Origin: Candidatus Aminicenantota bacterium
GTDB taxonomy: Bacteria > Acidobacteriota > Aminicenantia > UBA2199
Length of the DNA: 52,037 bases
Assembly (NCBI GenBank): GCA_011772425.1
Contig: WVZO01000045.1
Span: 1 to 52,037 of the forward strand
Reading direction: 5' to 3'
Made by a program: the position numbers and the translations under genes. How positions within the stretch are numbered: position 1 is the stretch's first letter; the number at the start of each line of letters is the position of its first letter. Under the pieces are notes generated by a model. That model worked only from the letters and a program-made list of their open reading frames with translations. It was not told where the DNA came from and did no database searches. This document shows, piece by piece, positions 26,177 to 34,564 of the stretch.

Positions 26177-27142
26177 TCAGGTATCCTGGTTGGTGTAGTT
26201 TTGGACCAAATAGTTTAACTGGAGCCGATTCTTGACCCCGGTTTTTTTATAGATATTATAGATATGCTTCTTTACCGTCTCTAAGGAGATAAACAGCGCC
26301 TCTTCAATCTCGCGGTTGCTGTGACCTTTGAGGATTAGTTGAATTAGCTCTCCCTCTCGCTTCGAAATTCCGTATTTTGTAAAAAAAGACTCAAGGCCGT
26401 TGGTAATTGTCTGTTCCAGAGGACGGGCCGAATAATATCGATTTAAAAATCTTCTTAAATTAAAAAATACAATCACCTGGAGACCAAAGAATACAATAGT
26501 TGTAATTAACGTGGCCACAAAAAGATCGTATATCGGCAGCAAACCTATCATACAAATTTCAGAAAATGTATAGCCCACAGCAAAGGTGATACCAATGATT
26601 TTGAGTGTTTTGCCTTTAAATGTACTGTCCAAATTTTTTAAATTAAAGAATAAATAAACCAGTGAACCATAAATAAACAAACCCTTAATAATACGGATAA
26701 TAGGAAAAGGGAGGTAAAAGGATGACAGCGAATGAAGCCCGGGTTGGGATAGTATATGAGAAACTTTAAATGCCAATAGGGTAAAGAAAATAAAAACAAA
26801 AATGCCAAATCCCAATTTAAAGACGCGGGGCAATGACTTCTCCACCAACCCAACTACAAAACCGGTAAAAAAGTACAGCATTAGAAACACAAGGGGAATG
26901 AGATGAAAGAAATTAAGCAGGGAGATGGAATCATAAGCGCCTGACGGAACCACCTGGGGTGCAAGAACCGAATAGACCATACCCAGTATGCCAAAAGCAA
27001 ACCAGGTAATGATTAGTAAGAGGTATGACAACAAATAAGGGAATCGGTAACGATGATACAAGCGATAAGCTGCCACCACCATAACAGCAGCAACCGCTAT
27101 ACTCAATGTTAGCAAAACAATAAACTCACCAGGAACTTTCAT
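26177..27142 (-). CDS. Membrane-bound LuxR-family transcriptional regulator
   Basis: 321 residues if started at the ATG at 27142 (AAGGGGAG close upstream). The frame is open to 27448, but the extra part lacks hydrophobic logic and overlaps the promoter of the divergent gene, so the start is moderately certain. Seven or eight hydrophobic helices fill residues 1-230. The C-terminal 60 residues form a LuxR/GerE helix-turn-helix (KREGELIQLILKGHSNREIE then LFISLETVKKHIYNIYKK). It is likely a membrane sensor that binds DNA directly. The divergent beta-propeller gene 170 bases away is a plausible target. Its tail is duplicated at 24483-24585. Confidence 0.8.
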   Translation of the reverse strand: MKVPGEFIVLLTLSIAVAAVMVVAAYRLYHRYRFPYLLSYLLLIITWFAFGILGMVYSVLAPQVVPSGAYDSISLLNFFHLIPLVFLMLYFFTGFVVGLVEKSLPRVFKLGFGIFVFIFFTLLAFKVSHILSQPGLHSLSSFYLPFPIIRIIKGLFIYGSLVYLFFNLKNLDSTFKGKTLKIIGITFAVGYTFSEICMIGLLPIYDLFVATLITTIVFFGLQVIVFFNLRRFLNRYYSARPLEQTITNGLESFFTKYGISKREGELIQLILKGHSNREIEEALFISLETVKKHIYNIYKKTGVKNRLQLNYLVQNYTNQDT

Positions 27143-27311
27143 CTCCCCTTTTATATCAAAATATTTGCTTAAAGTAAATACATGCCTGTCGCAACAATGG
27201 TAATACCACAAAAGTGGTATTTTGAAAAATTCCACTTTTTCGTCATTGCAAACCACTCTACACCATATTATATTTCGTGTAGTTAAAAATTTATAGGAGG
27301 TAATTTGTAAC

Positions 27312-28355
27312 ATGAAAAAAAATTTAATTTTGACTGTTATGGTGTTGATTTTAGTTGTCTTCACTCCTGAAGGATTAAAGGGTGAAAAAAAAGTGGTACT
27401 GCATGAATTAATCAACCCGGAAAACCTGCAAGTGGCAAACCGGCACATTTATGTGACCCAGGGGATCGAGGTATTTATTTATTCGTTACCGGATTTCAAA
27501 TTGGAGAAGAAATTTGGCAAGCAAGGGGAAGGTCCGGGTGAATTTTTGCCCTTTCCTACGCCCGTCCGCAGCAGCTTACGTCTGGTGATATATCCCAACC
27601 AACTGATGATTAATAGTATAGGAAAACTCTCTTTTTTCTCATTGAAGGGTGAATTTAAAAAAGAAATGAGAAGCAAAGCCACCATCGGACGCTTCAAGCC
27701 TGTGGGCAACTACTTTACAGGTTTTAACTTCGAAATAGAAAATAAAACCAATTTCATCGCTGTAAACCTGTATGATGCTAAAATGAATAAAATAAAACAG
27801 GTTTACCGGTTTATACATTTCCATCAAAACAACCAGTATATTGATGTGGTTCCCATAGGGATTGACTATTTTGACAAAATCTACACCTGGCAGGAGAAAA
27901 TCATTATCAGTGGTGACGATAACAGCTTACACGTTTTCGATCACCAGGGAAACCCATTAAAAAAGATCGCTCTTAAGGTGAAGCCTGCCAGGATAACCGA
28001 CGCTCATAAAACCAGGTACCATGAGTTTTACCGGACAGACCCCCGGTTTAAATTTTCCTATGAAATGTACCGCCACCTGGTCAGGTTTAATGACTATTTT
28101 CCCTTGTTTCGCAGATTATTTTTTGACCGGGGAAAAATTATCATCGTTACCTTCAATCGAAAACCTGGAATGAGTGAATCAATATTCACGGATATTGAAG
28201 GAAAACGTTACAAGAAAGTATACCTACCCATCCGGGAGCGAAACATCCGCGATCTTTTTCCCTTAGATATCAAAAATGGCAAGATATACCAGTTGCTTGA
28301 GAATAAAGAGGAAAAATGGGAACTCCATATAACGGATATTAATTTTTTTCCATGA
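27312..28355 (+). CDS. Secreted 6-bladed beta-propeller protein
   Basis: 347 residues, ATG at 27312 with AGGAGG a little far upstream (about 11 bases). Signal peptide MKKNLILTVMVLILVVF. It shares blade signatures with the protein at 5832-6884: LINPENLQVA, FGKQGEGPGEF and a terminal ENKEEKWELH. The gene is divergent from the membrane LuxR regulator, suggesting coupled regulation. Binding partner unknown. Confidence 0.75.
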   Translation: MKKNLILTVMVLILVVFTPEGLKGEKKVVLHELINPENLQVANRHIYVTQGIEVFIYSLPDFKLEKKFGKQGEGPGEFLPFPTPVRSSLRLVIYPNQLMINSIGKLSFFSLKGEFKKEMRSKATIGRFKPVGNYFTGFNFEIENKTNFIAVNLYDAKMNKIKQVYRFIHFHQNNQYIDVVPIGIDYFDKIYTWQEKIIISGDDNSLHVFDHQGNPLKKIALKVKPARITDAHKTRYHEFYRTDPRFKFSYEMYRHLVRFNDYFPLFRRLFFDRGKIIIVTFNRKPGMSESIFTDIEGKRYKKVYLPIRERNIRDLFPLDIKNGKIYQLLENKEEKWELHITDINFFP

Positions 28356-28477
28356 TATAGTCATGATTGACTGGTACTTTTTTTCTCTTGGTTATCAAGA
28401 GAAATTGGTGTATAATTATTTTTAAAAAATCTTTAACCAAATCATTGGAAAAAGAGTATAAAACCTAAGGAGGCCAT

Positions 28478-31400
28478 ATGTGTAAGAATTTGTTAAATAA
28501 ATCCATCATACTTTTTTGTGTTGTCTTTTCACTCATCAACTGCACAGCCAAAAAAACAACCATTAAACAACCGGAACAAGTGCAGCCGGTATTTCCCCGG
28601 GAAAAATATCAAGAACTGATCCATCAAGGAGATGCCTATTTTTCCAAATTACACCTCTACGGCTGGCGAAAGGCAGAAGAGTTTTATAGTAAAGCTTATG
28701 AAATGAAAAAAACACCGGAACTGAGAGACAAACGGTTTTTAACCCTTTGCCTCATTGCCATACGGCAGAAACAAGAAAAGATCATTAATCCCACTGTCTA
28801 TAAGAAGATTGACTCCCTGGGATATTTCCCCCAGAACCAAAAGCAGCAGTACCTCTTTGATATTGTTCAACACTACCGTTGCATCCCGGTGATTCGAAAA
28901 AACAACGTGCGAGTGGCTGCAAAGGAAAAAAAACAAGTAGATGTGACGCAGTTCGATCTTGAGAACTCCCCGTTGGATACCTATCTTTACCTCCACTGTT
29001 TAAACTACTATACCTATAACCTGAAAGCTTACGATGAAGAAATGATCGCATTGTTAAAGAAACACCGGATTCTTGAGTTGGTGGAGAAATATTCCCTGAA
29101 CCCGTTGTTTATCTATTTTAATTATAAAACCACCCTCAATCGCGAAAAGGAAGTAGAAGAGCGGTATCCACAGTTTGCGGAGTTCCTTGTGTTTAAAGGC
29201 AATAAGTTGTTTACTAAAAATAAACTGAAACAGGCGGCCAACTATTACCGGAGGACCCTGGAACTGATCCCGGATTATACCAACGCCATTAACGGCATCG
29301 GTAACATCTATTTTTTTACCATCCAGGATTATGAAACCGCTCTCCGCTATTACCAGGAGACCCTGGACCTGGACTGCTTGAATCCCGTGGCACTATTTGG
29401 CAAAGGGGTTTCTTTGCATTACCTGCAAAAGTATGAAGAATCCAATGACGTGTTGGACTTTATGCTGCAAAAGCAGGATATGTACCACGGTGAGGCCACT
29501 TATTATAAAGCCTTTAATTGGTACTATATGGAAGACCCTGTCAAGGCCAGGGAATTGGTGGATCGTGCCAAATCACTGCTTCCTCATTCCGGTGAGGTGC
29601 ATTTTCTTTCCGGTCTTCTCTATTATAACCAGGGAAAGATGGAAGAGGCAGAGAAAGATTTTTTGATAACACTGTATGACCGCGAGTACTCCCGCTGCTA
29701 TCCTCTTTACTATCTTGGCATGATTAAACTTAAAGGCCAAAACTGGTCGTTTCTCAGGGATTTTTCCGATTCTATCCAGTGTTTTGAAAATGCGGTTTTG
29801 AACATGAACAGGCGCATAACCGCGATTGATTCATTGGAGATTGAAGAGCACCAGAAAGAGTGGATGAAACAGAGACAGAGAGCAAAACTGGAGGATTTTA
29901 AGCAGGCATCGCAGCAGGTGATCAAGCAGATGAGAATCGCCATCGATAGGAACAAGCCGAAAAAGGAAGCCTATGACAAAAAACAGATGGATGAAGCTCT
30001 CAGGCGGGTAAGAACATTGGTGGAAAAGAATCCGAAGTTGTTAAATTCGAGAAATAACCAAGGTTCGACGCTGCTGCATAAGGCAGTGGAAGAGGGGAAG
30101 CGGAATGTGGTGGAGTGGCTGCTGGCCCGTGGGGCGCGGGTGAATATGACGGATAATATCGAATATACCCCTTTGAAGTGGGCGGTGATGTTGGGTCGTA
30201 CGGAAATTGCCCGAATATTGATTGCCAATGGCGCGGATATCAATCGAAAAGGCCCCAACGGCTTGACCCCGCTGCACGACGCGGCTTACAGCGGCCGGAA
30301 GGAAATTGCCCGGCTGCTGGTTGCCGGGGGCGCAAGATTGGATGCAAAAGACCAGGTGGGGAAAACACCCCTGGACCTGGCCATAGAGGAGAGGCAAAGA
30401 GAGGTTCTCCCCCTGTTAAAACCTCTGCATACAGCCATTCAAACCGGTAAAATAGAAAAACTCAAAGAGCTGTTACAAAAATACCCTCAACTGGTGGATA
30501 CCAGGGATGAAGACGGACGGACGCCGCTGCACCTGGCAGCTTTAATAGGAAATAAAGAAATCGCATGGCTGTTGATTAATAAAGGGATAAACATCGATGC
30601 CAGGGATATTGACGGGTTTACGCCGATGCAATTGGCTGCCCAAAACGGGCACCACAGCCTGGCTCAACTGTTCAAAGCCAGGGGAGCACAGCCGGGTAAT
30701 GAAGAAATATTGGCTAAAGAAATGCAGGAGAGCGAGGCAGTATTATGGTACCTGGGCGGTCATGGCTGGGCAGTAAAAACAAAACACCATTTTCTTATAT
30801 TCGATTACCAGCCAATACAATTACTACTGGGAAAACAACCCTCCAAACCGATGCTGGCCAACGGACAACTGGATCCATTGGAAATCAAAGACCAGCATGT
30901 GAAGGTCTTTATTACCCGTGAGATTTTACATCCCGGTAGGTCAAGGCTCCTGTTTGAGTTGGGCAGTTCTATCAAAGATATCATTTATATTACTAGTGGA
31001 CAGGCCGGGAAAGGTACTCGATATATTTACATGGGAGCACGGGAAAAAAAGCACGTTAACGGCATGGAAATTGTCACTATCAACTCCACTGCCGGTGGCA
31101 ATCGGTTGGGTTTCCTGGTAAAAGTGGATGGATTGGTGATTTTTTATGCTGACAGTCATGGCTACTGGCAGAAAGATTTGTGGGAAGCCTATACCGCTGA
31201 GATTGATTTTCTTATTAAGGAGCAGGCATCTAATATTGATATTGCTTTTCTGCCTATTCCCGGCAGCGGCAGTACCATGACACAGGAGCAGCAAAAGGAA
31301 TTTGAAAAAGGAATTCGGTATGCAGTGGAAAAACTTCGGCCTAAATTGGTTTTTCCCCTGGTTTCCCAAAGTGATGAATACACCGGGGTAAAGTTTGCCA

Positions 31401-31525
31401 GAGAAGCAGCAAAAAAGAATATTAATGCCAGGGTTCGTTGTCCAGAGAGTAGGGGAGACCGGTTTATGTATCGAAAGCAAAATTTTAGCCACGAAGTTAC
31501 ACAAAGGTACACAAAGCCCCTTTAA
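28478..31525 (+). CDS. Lipoprotein with TPR repeats, ankyrin repeats and a degenerate metallo-beta-lactamase-like domain
   Basis: 1015 residues, ATG after AAGGAGG. Lipobox SLINC at about residue 22. TPR-like helices span about 45-470 (LKQAANYYRRTLELIPDYTN, then alternating A-L-Y pairs). Ankyrin repeats occupy about 510-750 (GSTLLHKAVEEGKRNVVEWL; GLTPLHDAAYSGRKEIARLL; GRTPLHLAALIGNKEIAWLL; GFTPMQLAAQNGHHSLAQLF). From about 755 the sequence follows the UlaG-type MBL fold (VLWYLGGHGWAVKTKHHFLI; FYADSHGYW), but the HxHxDH metal motif is replaced by TREILHPGR, so it is probably not a metal hydrolase. The last dozen codons (from about S-H-E-V-T-Q-R-Y) are read from a CCACGAAG-type repeat, which also supplies the stop. 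Likely a scaffold in the periplasm or outer membrane. Confidence 0.8.
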   Translation: MCKNLLNKSIILFCVVFSLINCTAKKTTIKQPEQVQPVFPREKYQELIHQGDAYFSKLHLYGWRKAEEFYSKAYEMKKTPELRDKRFLTLCLIAIRQKQEKIINPTVYKKIDSLGYFPQNQKQQYLFDIVQHYRCIPVIRKNNVRVAAKEKKQVDVTQFDLENSPLDTYLYLHCLNYYTYNLKAYDEEMIALLKKHRILELVEKYSLNPLFIYFNYKTTLNREKEVEERYPQFAEFLVFKGNKLFTKNKLKQAANYYRRTLELIPDYTNAINGIGNIYFFTIQDYETALRYYQETLDLDCLNPVALFGKGVSLHYLQKYEESNDVLDFMLQKQDMYHGEATYYKAFNWYYMEDPVKARELVDRAKSLLPHSGEVHFLSGLLYYNQGKMEEAEKDFLITLYDREYSRCYPLYYLGMIKLKGQNWSFLRDFSDSIQCFENAVLNMNRRITAIDSLEIEEHQKEWMKQRQRAKLEDFKQASQQVIKQMRIAIDRNKPKKEAYDKKQMDEALRRVRTLVEKNPKLLNSRNNQGSTLLHKAVEEGKRNVVEWLLARGARVNMTDNIEYTPLKWAVMLGRTEIARILIANGADINRKGPNGLTPLHDAAYSGRKEIARLLVAGGARLDAKDQVGKTPLDLAIEERQREVLPLLKPLHTAIQTGKIEKLKELLQKYPQLVDTRDEDGRTPLHLAALIGNKEIAWLLINKGINIDARDIDGFTPMQLAAQNGHHSLAQLFKARGAQPGNEEILAKEMQESEAVLWYLGGHGWAVKTKHHFLIFDYQPIQLLLGKQPSKPMLANGQLDPLEIKDQHVKVFITREILHPGRSRLLFELGSSIKDIIYITSGQAGKGTRYIYMGAREKKHVNGMEIVTINSTAGGNRLGFLVKVDGLVIFYADSHGYWQKDLWEAYTAEIDFLIKEQASNIDIAFLPIPGSGSTMTQEQQKEFEKGIRYAVEKLRPKLVFPLVSQSDEYTGVKFAREAAKKNINARVRCPESRGDRFMYRKQNFSHEVTQRYTKPL

Positions 31526-31604
31526 TAAATTTTTTGTCTCCGACGGCCAGGGGGCTCTTTTTGAAAAAACTGCCCCCTGGACCCCCGCAAAAACTTTTGT
31601 TTAG
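31484..31604. repeat. Compound repeat: CCACGAAG unit plus GC-rich hairpin copy 3
   Basis: AAAATTTTAGCCAC, CACAAAGGTACACAAAGCCC and TTTAA (31482-31525) are followed by the GC hairpin (CCAGGGGGC 31547-31555, GCCCCCTGG 31572-31580). The same pair of modules occurs at 49856-49960, with the hairpin in the same orientation and the CCACGAAG part inverted. Confidence 0.7.
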
Positions 31605-31655
31605 GATGGTTTTGTGAGATAATTTAAGATAACGTTATTAGTGGAGTTATTGGCT

Positions 31656-32246
31656 GTGAGTTTCAAAATTGGGAAGCAGTTTGAAGTGTTTCGATCGAAT
31701 GAGACCATTGAAGATGGTGAACGGATAGCCATTATACTGGGATCAGGCAGGGCCTTTGGTTCCGGGGAACATGAGACTACATTCAGTTGCCTGGAAGAAC
31801 TGGAAAATATTCCCATTATCCCGGATGCAAAGGTGCTGGACCTGGGCTGCGGTACTGGTATCCTTTCCATTGCTGCTGCCAGGATGGGTGCACGGCATGT
31901 TATCGCTGTTGACCCGGATGCCAATGCCATAAAAGCCACAGTGAAAAATATTAAATTGAATAAGGTGGAAAAGAAAATAGTTCCTTTAGAAGGTGAACTG
32001 GAAATAGTGGATGATGATGATTTCGATGTTATTATGTCCAATCTTTATGGGGATATTCTCCTGAAACTGGTTAACGATATCTCAACACGCCTGGAGCCCG
32101 GGGGTTATTTGCTGCTTTCCGGTATTTTATATGAAGACACCTATGACTTGAAGACTGCGTTTATTAAAAGAGGATTTGACCTGTTAAAGGCAAGGTATCT
32201 TGAAGAATACACCACGCTGCTTTTCAGGAAGAAAAATCGTCAGTAA
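31656..32246 (+). CDS. PrmA-like SAM-dependent methyltransferase
   Basis: 196 residues from the GTG at 31656 (GGAG nine bases upstream); a GTG at 31641 would give 201 residues but has no ribosome-binding site. The SAM-binding motif I is VLDLGCGTGILSIAAARMGA, preceded by FGSGEHETTFSCLEEL, which parallels the AFGTGxHxTT box of ribosomal protein L11 methyltransferase. The post-IV motif is SNLYGD (N-x-x-Y variant). PrmA's N-terminal substrate-recognition domain is missing, so this is a stand-alone catalytic domain whose substrate may not be L11. It follows a GC-hairpin repeat. Confidence 0.8.
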   Translation: MSFKIGKQFEVFRSNETIEDGERIAIILGSGRAFGSGEHETTFSCLEELENIPIIPDAKVLDLGCGTGILSIAAARMGARHVIAVDPDANAIKATVKNIKLNKVEKKIVPLEGELEIVDDDDFDVIMSNLYGDILLKLVNDISTRLEPGGYLLLSGILYEDTYDLKTAFIKRGFDLLKARYLEEYTTLLFRKKNRQ

Positions 32247-32441
32247 TCAGCTCAATGACATTCTTGCCGACATTTTTGCCTGTTACCTTAAAACCCAATT
32301 AAAAGAATTACCCAACACCTATTGCAATATAATTGGATTTCCTATAAAATGGCATATGACACCAGGAAATATCAAAAATATGAAAACCAAAATTTTTATG
32401 AATATAAGTGTTACGTTGCAGACAAATGAAGGAGGAGTTTT

Positions 32442-34529
32442 ATGAAAGGAAATGTTTCTATTTTTAAACGAATAACAGCGGTGTACGTATACGTATACGT
32501 ATACTGTTTTGTGGTAATTTTGTTTTTGGGGTTGGTTTCCCCGGGCGCTGCTGCGCAGGGAAATGAAAAGCCATTACCAAAACCAAATTGCCTTACTGTT
32601 GAGGATATTTTTAACCTCGAGGATGTATCAGACCCGCAAATTTCCCCGGATGGAAAACAAATCGTTTACGTTCGCCAGTTTGTCGATATTATGACAGACA
32701 AACGGTATTCCAATATCTGGATTATCAATTTTGACGGTACCGGGCACCGGCGTTTAACCAGCGGTAAATTCAAAGATTCGTCTCCCCGTTGGTATGCGGA
32801 CGGCAGGCAGCTCATTTATGTTTCCAACAAGGATGGTTCGGCCCAGGTCTATAAACGCTGGATGGATACAGGTCAGACCGTGGTGCTTTCGAACTTGCTG
32901 CACTCACCGGGTTCGCTGACATGGTCCCCGGATGGAAAATGGATTGCTTTTACAGCTAATGTCCCGTCAAAACCCAGGACCATCATTGAAATGCCAAAGC
33001 CTCCCAAAGGTGCTGAGTGGGCAAAACCGGCTAAAGTAATCGACCGGTTGAATTTTCGTTTTAATCGGAGCGGGTATTCCTATGGTGAGCGTTACTCACA
33101 CCTGTTTATCATGCCTGCTGAGGGTGGTACACCCAGACAGTTGTCCGGCGGTGATTTTAATCACAGCGGCCCCCTTGCCTGGACACCGGACAGCAAATAT
33201 ATTATACTATCTGCCAACCGCAGGAAAGACCATGAGATTGAATTCAGGGATACGGAAATCTATCGATTTTCAGTTGCAGATGGAACGATTAAGGCCCTCA
33301 CTAACCGCAGGGGGCCGGATAGTTCTCCAGCCGTTTCTCCCAATGGGAAATATATTGCTTATATTGGTTTTGATGACAAATACCAGGGGTTCCAGTTAAG
33401 GCAGTTATACGTCATGAACCTGGACGGCAGCGGCTCTCGTGTGGTAATGAAAGATTTTGACCACAGTGTCTCCCGTTTACGTTGGGACGGTAAAAGTAAA
33501 GGCATCTTTTTTCTCTATGATCATAAAGGCAACACAAAATTGGCTTATACTTCGTTGAGTGGCAAAGTCAAAACCCTGACCGGTGACGTCCGTGGGCGTG
33601 GGTCTTATAGTGTTGCTGCCAATGGTGGTTTTGTCCTCACCATCACGGCTCCCCAAATCCCCTCTGAGATAGCAGTGGGAACATTTGCCAATCCCAACGT
33701 GAGGGTGTTGACCGCTGTGAACCAGGATGTTCTTGGGCATAAACAACTGGGAGAAGTCGAGGAAATCTGGTATTCCTCTTCCCTGGATGGGCGTAAAATC
33801 CAGGGGTGGATCATCAAGCCGCCGCAGTTTGATCCTGCCAAAAAATACCCGTTAATATTGACAATTCACGGTGGACCCTTTGCCAATTATGGCAACCGTT
33901 TCGATATTGAAAAACAACTAATAGCAGCGAGCGGCTACGTGGTATTGTACACCAATCCCCGGGGCAGTACCAGTTACGGGGAAGAATTCGCCAACCTGAT
34001 CCACCATGCGTATCCCGGTGATGATTTTTACGATCTCAATTCCGGGGTGGATGCGATTATTGAAAAGGGATACATCGATACGGATAATCTTTTTGTTACC
34101 GGCGGCAGCGGTGGAGGTGTCCTGACCTGTTGGATGATCGGCAGAACCACCCGCTTTTGCGCTGCTGTGACCGCTTACCCGGTGATTAATTGGTACAGTT
34201 GGACGCTTAATTCTGATATTCCTTTTATTGGGGTGAAATACTGGTTTCCCGGTATGCCGTGGGACTATGCCGATCAGTATGAAAAACGCAGTCTCTTATC
34301 AGTGGTTAAGAATGTCAAAACACCCACCATGGTACTCTGCGGTGAAGAGGACTGGAGAACTCCTATATCCGAATCCGAGCAGTATTATAGAGCGTTAAAG
34401 CTGCTGGGTGTGGAATCCGTATTTGTGCGTGTCCCGGGTGAACCCCACGGTATCCGGGTCCGGCCCAGCCATCATATCTCCAAAATACTGCACATCATCG
34501 AATGGTTTAACCAGCATAAGAGCAAGTAG
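32442..34529 (+). CDS. Secreted S9 family peptidase (acylaminoacyl-/dipeptidyl peptidase IV-like)
   Basis: 695 residues, ATG after AAGGAGGAG. The signal peptide contains a V-Y repeat coded by a GTATAC tandem. Residues about 45-400 are PD40/WD40-like propeller blades (QISPDGKQIVYVRQF; LTWSPDGKWIAFTAN; PAVSPNGKYIAYIGF). The alpha/beta-hydrolase domain follows with S556 in GGSGGG, D637 in GEEDWRTP and H669 in EPHGIR as the triad, and HGGPFANYGN as the oxyanion segment. The family cleaves short peptides, often X-Ala or acyl-peptides. It is followed at 35 bases by AOR on the same strand, probably in one transcript. Confidence 0.92.
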   Translation: MKGNVSIFKRITAVYVYVYVYCFVVILFLGLVSPGAAAQGNEKPLPKPNCLTVEDIFNLEDVSDPQISPDGKQIVYVRQFVDIMTDKRYSNIWIINFDGTGHRRLTSGKFKDSSPRWYADGRQLIYVSNKDGSAQVYKRWMDTGQTVVLSNLLHSPGSLTWSPDGKWIAFTANVPSKPRTIIEMPKPPKGAEWAKPAKVIDRLNFRFNRSGYSYGERYSHLFIMPAEGGTPRQLSGGDFNHSGPLAWTPDSKYIILSANRRKDHEIEFRDTEIYRFSVADGTIKALTNRRGPDSSPAVSPNGKYIAYIGFDDKYQGFQLRQLYVMNLDGSGSRVVMKDFDHSVSRLRWDGKSKGIFFLYDHKGNTKLAYTSLSGKVKTLTGDVRGRGSYSVAANGGFVLTITAPQIPSEIAVGTFANPNVRVLTAVNQDVLGHKQLGEVEEIWYSSSLDGRKIQGWIIKPPQFDPAKKYPLILTIHGGPFANYGNRFDIEKQLIAASGYVVLYTNPRGSTSYGEEFANLIHHAYPGDDFYDLNSGVDAIIEKGYIDTDNLFVTGGSGGGVLTCWMIGRTTRFCAAVTAYPVINWYSWTLNSDIPFIGVKYWFPGMPWDYADQYEKRSLLSVVKNVKTPTMVLCGEEDWRTPISESEQYYRALKLLGVESVFVRVPGEPHGIRVRPSHHISKILHIIEWFNQHKSK
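32481..32504. repeat. GTATAC hexamer tandem inside a signal-peptide codon run
   Basis: GTGTACGTATACGTATACGT plus ATAC encodes (Val-Tyr)4. It is perfectly alternating purine-pyrimidine and self-complementary. Loss or gain of a unit would keep the reading frame. Confidence 0.8.
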
Positions 34530-34560
34530 GAAGTAAGAAGTAGGAAGTAGGAAGTAAGAA
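34526..34560. repeat. Heptamer microsatellite between S9 peptidase and AOR
   Basis: Five 7-bp units alternate GTAGGAA and GTAAGAA. The first contains the TAG stop of the S9 gene, and the last two provide the only purine-rich (GGAAG) ribosome-binding site for the AOR start at 34565. Confidence 0.8.
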
Positions 34561-34564
34561 CCAA

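Noticed and set aside
32200-32445. 81-residue protein between PrmA-like and S9 genes
   Set aside because: It starts inside the methyltransferase gene in another frame and ends at the S9 start, with no ribosome-binding site or family pattern.
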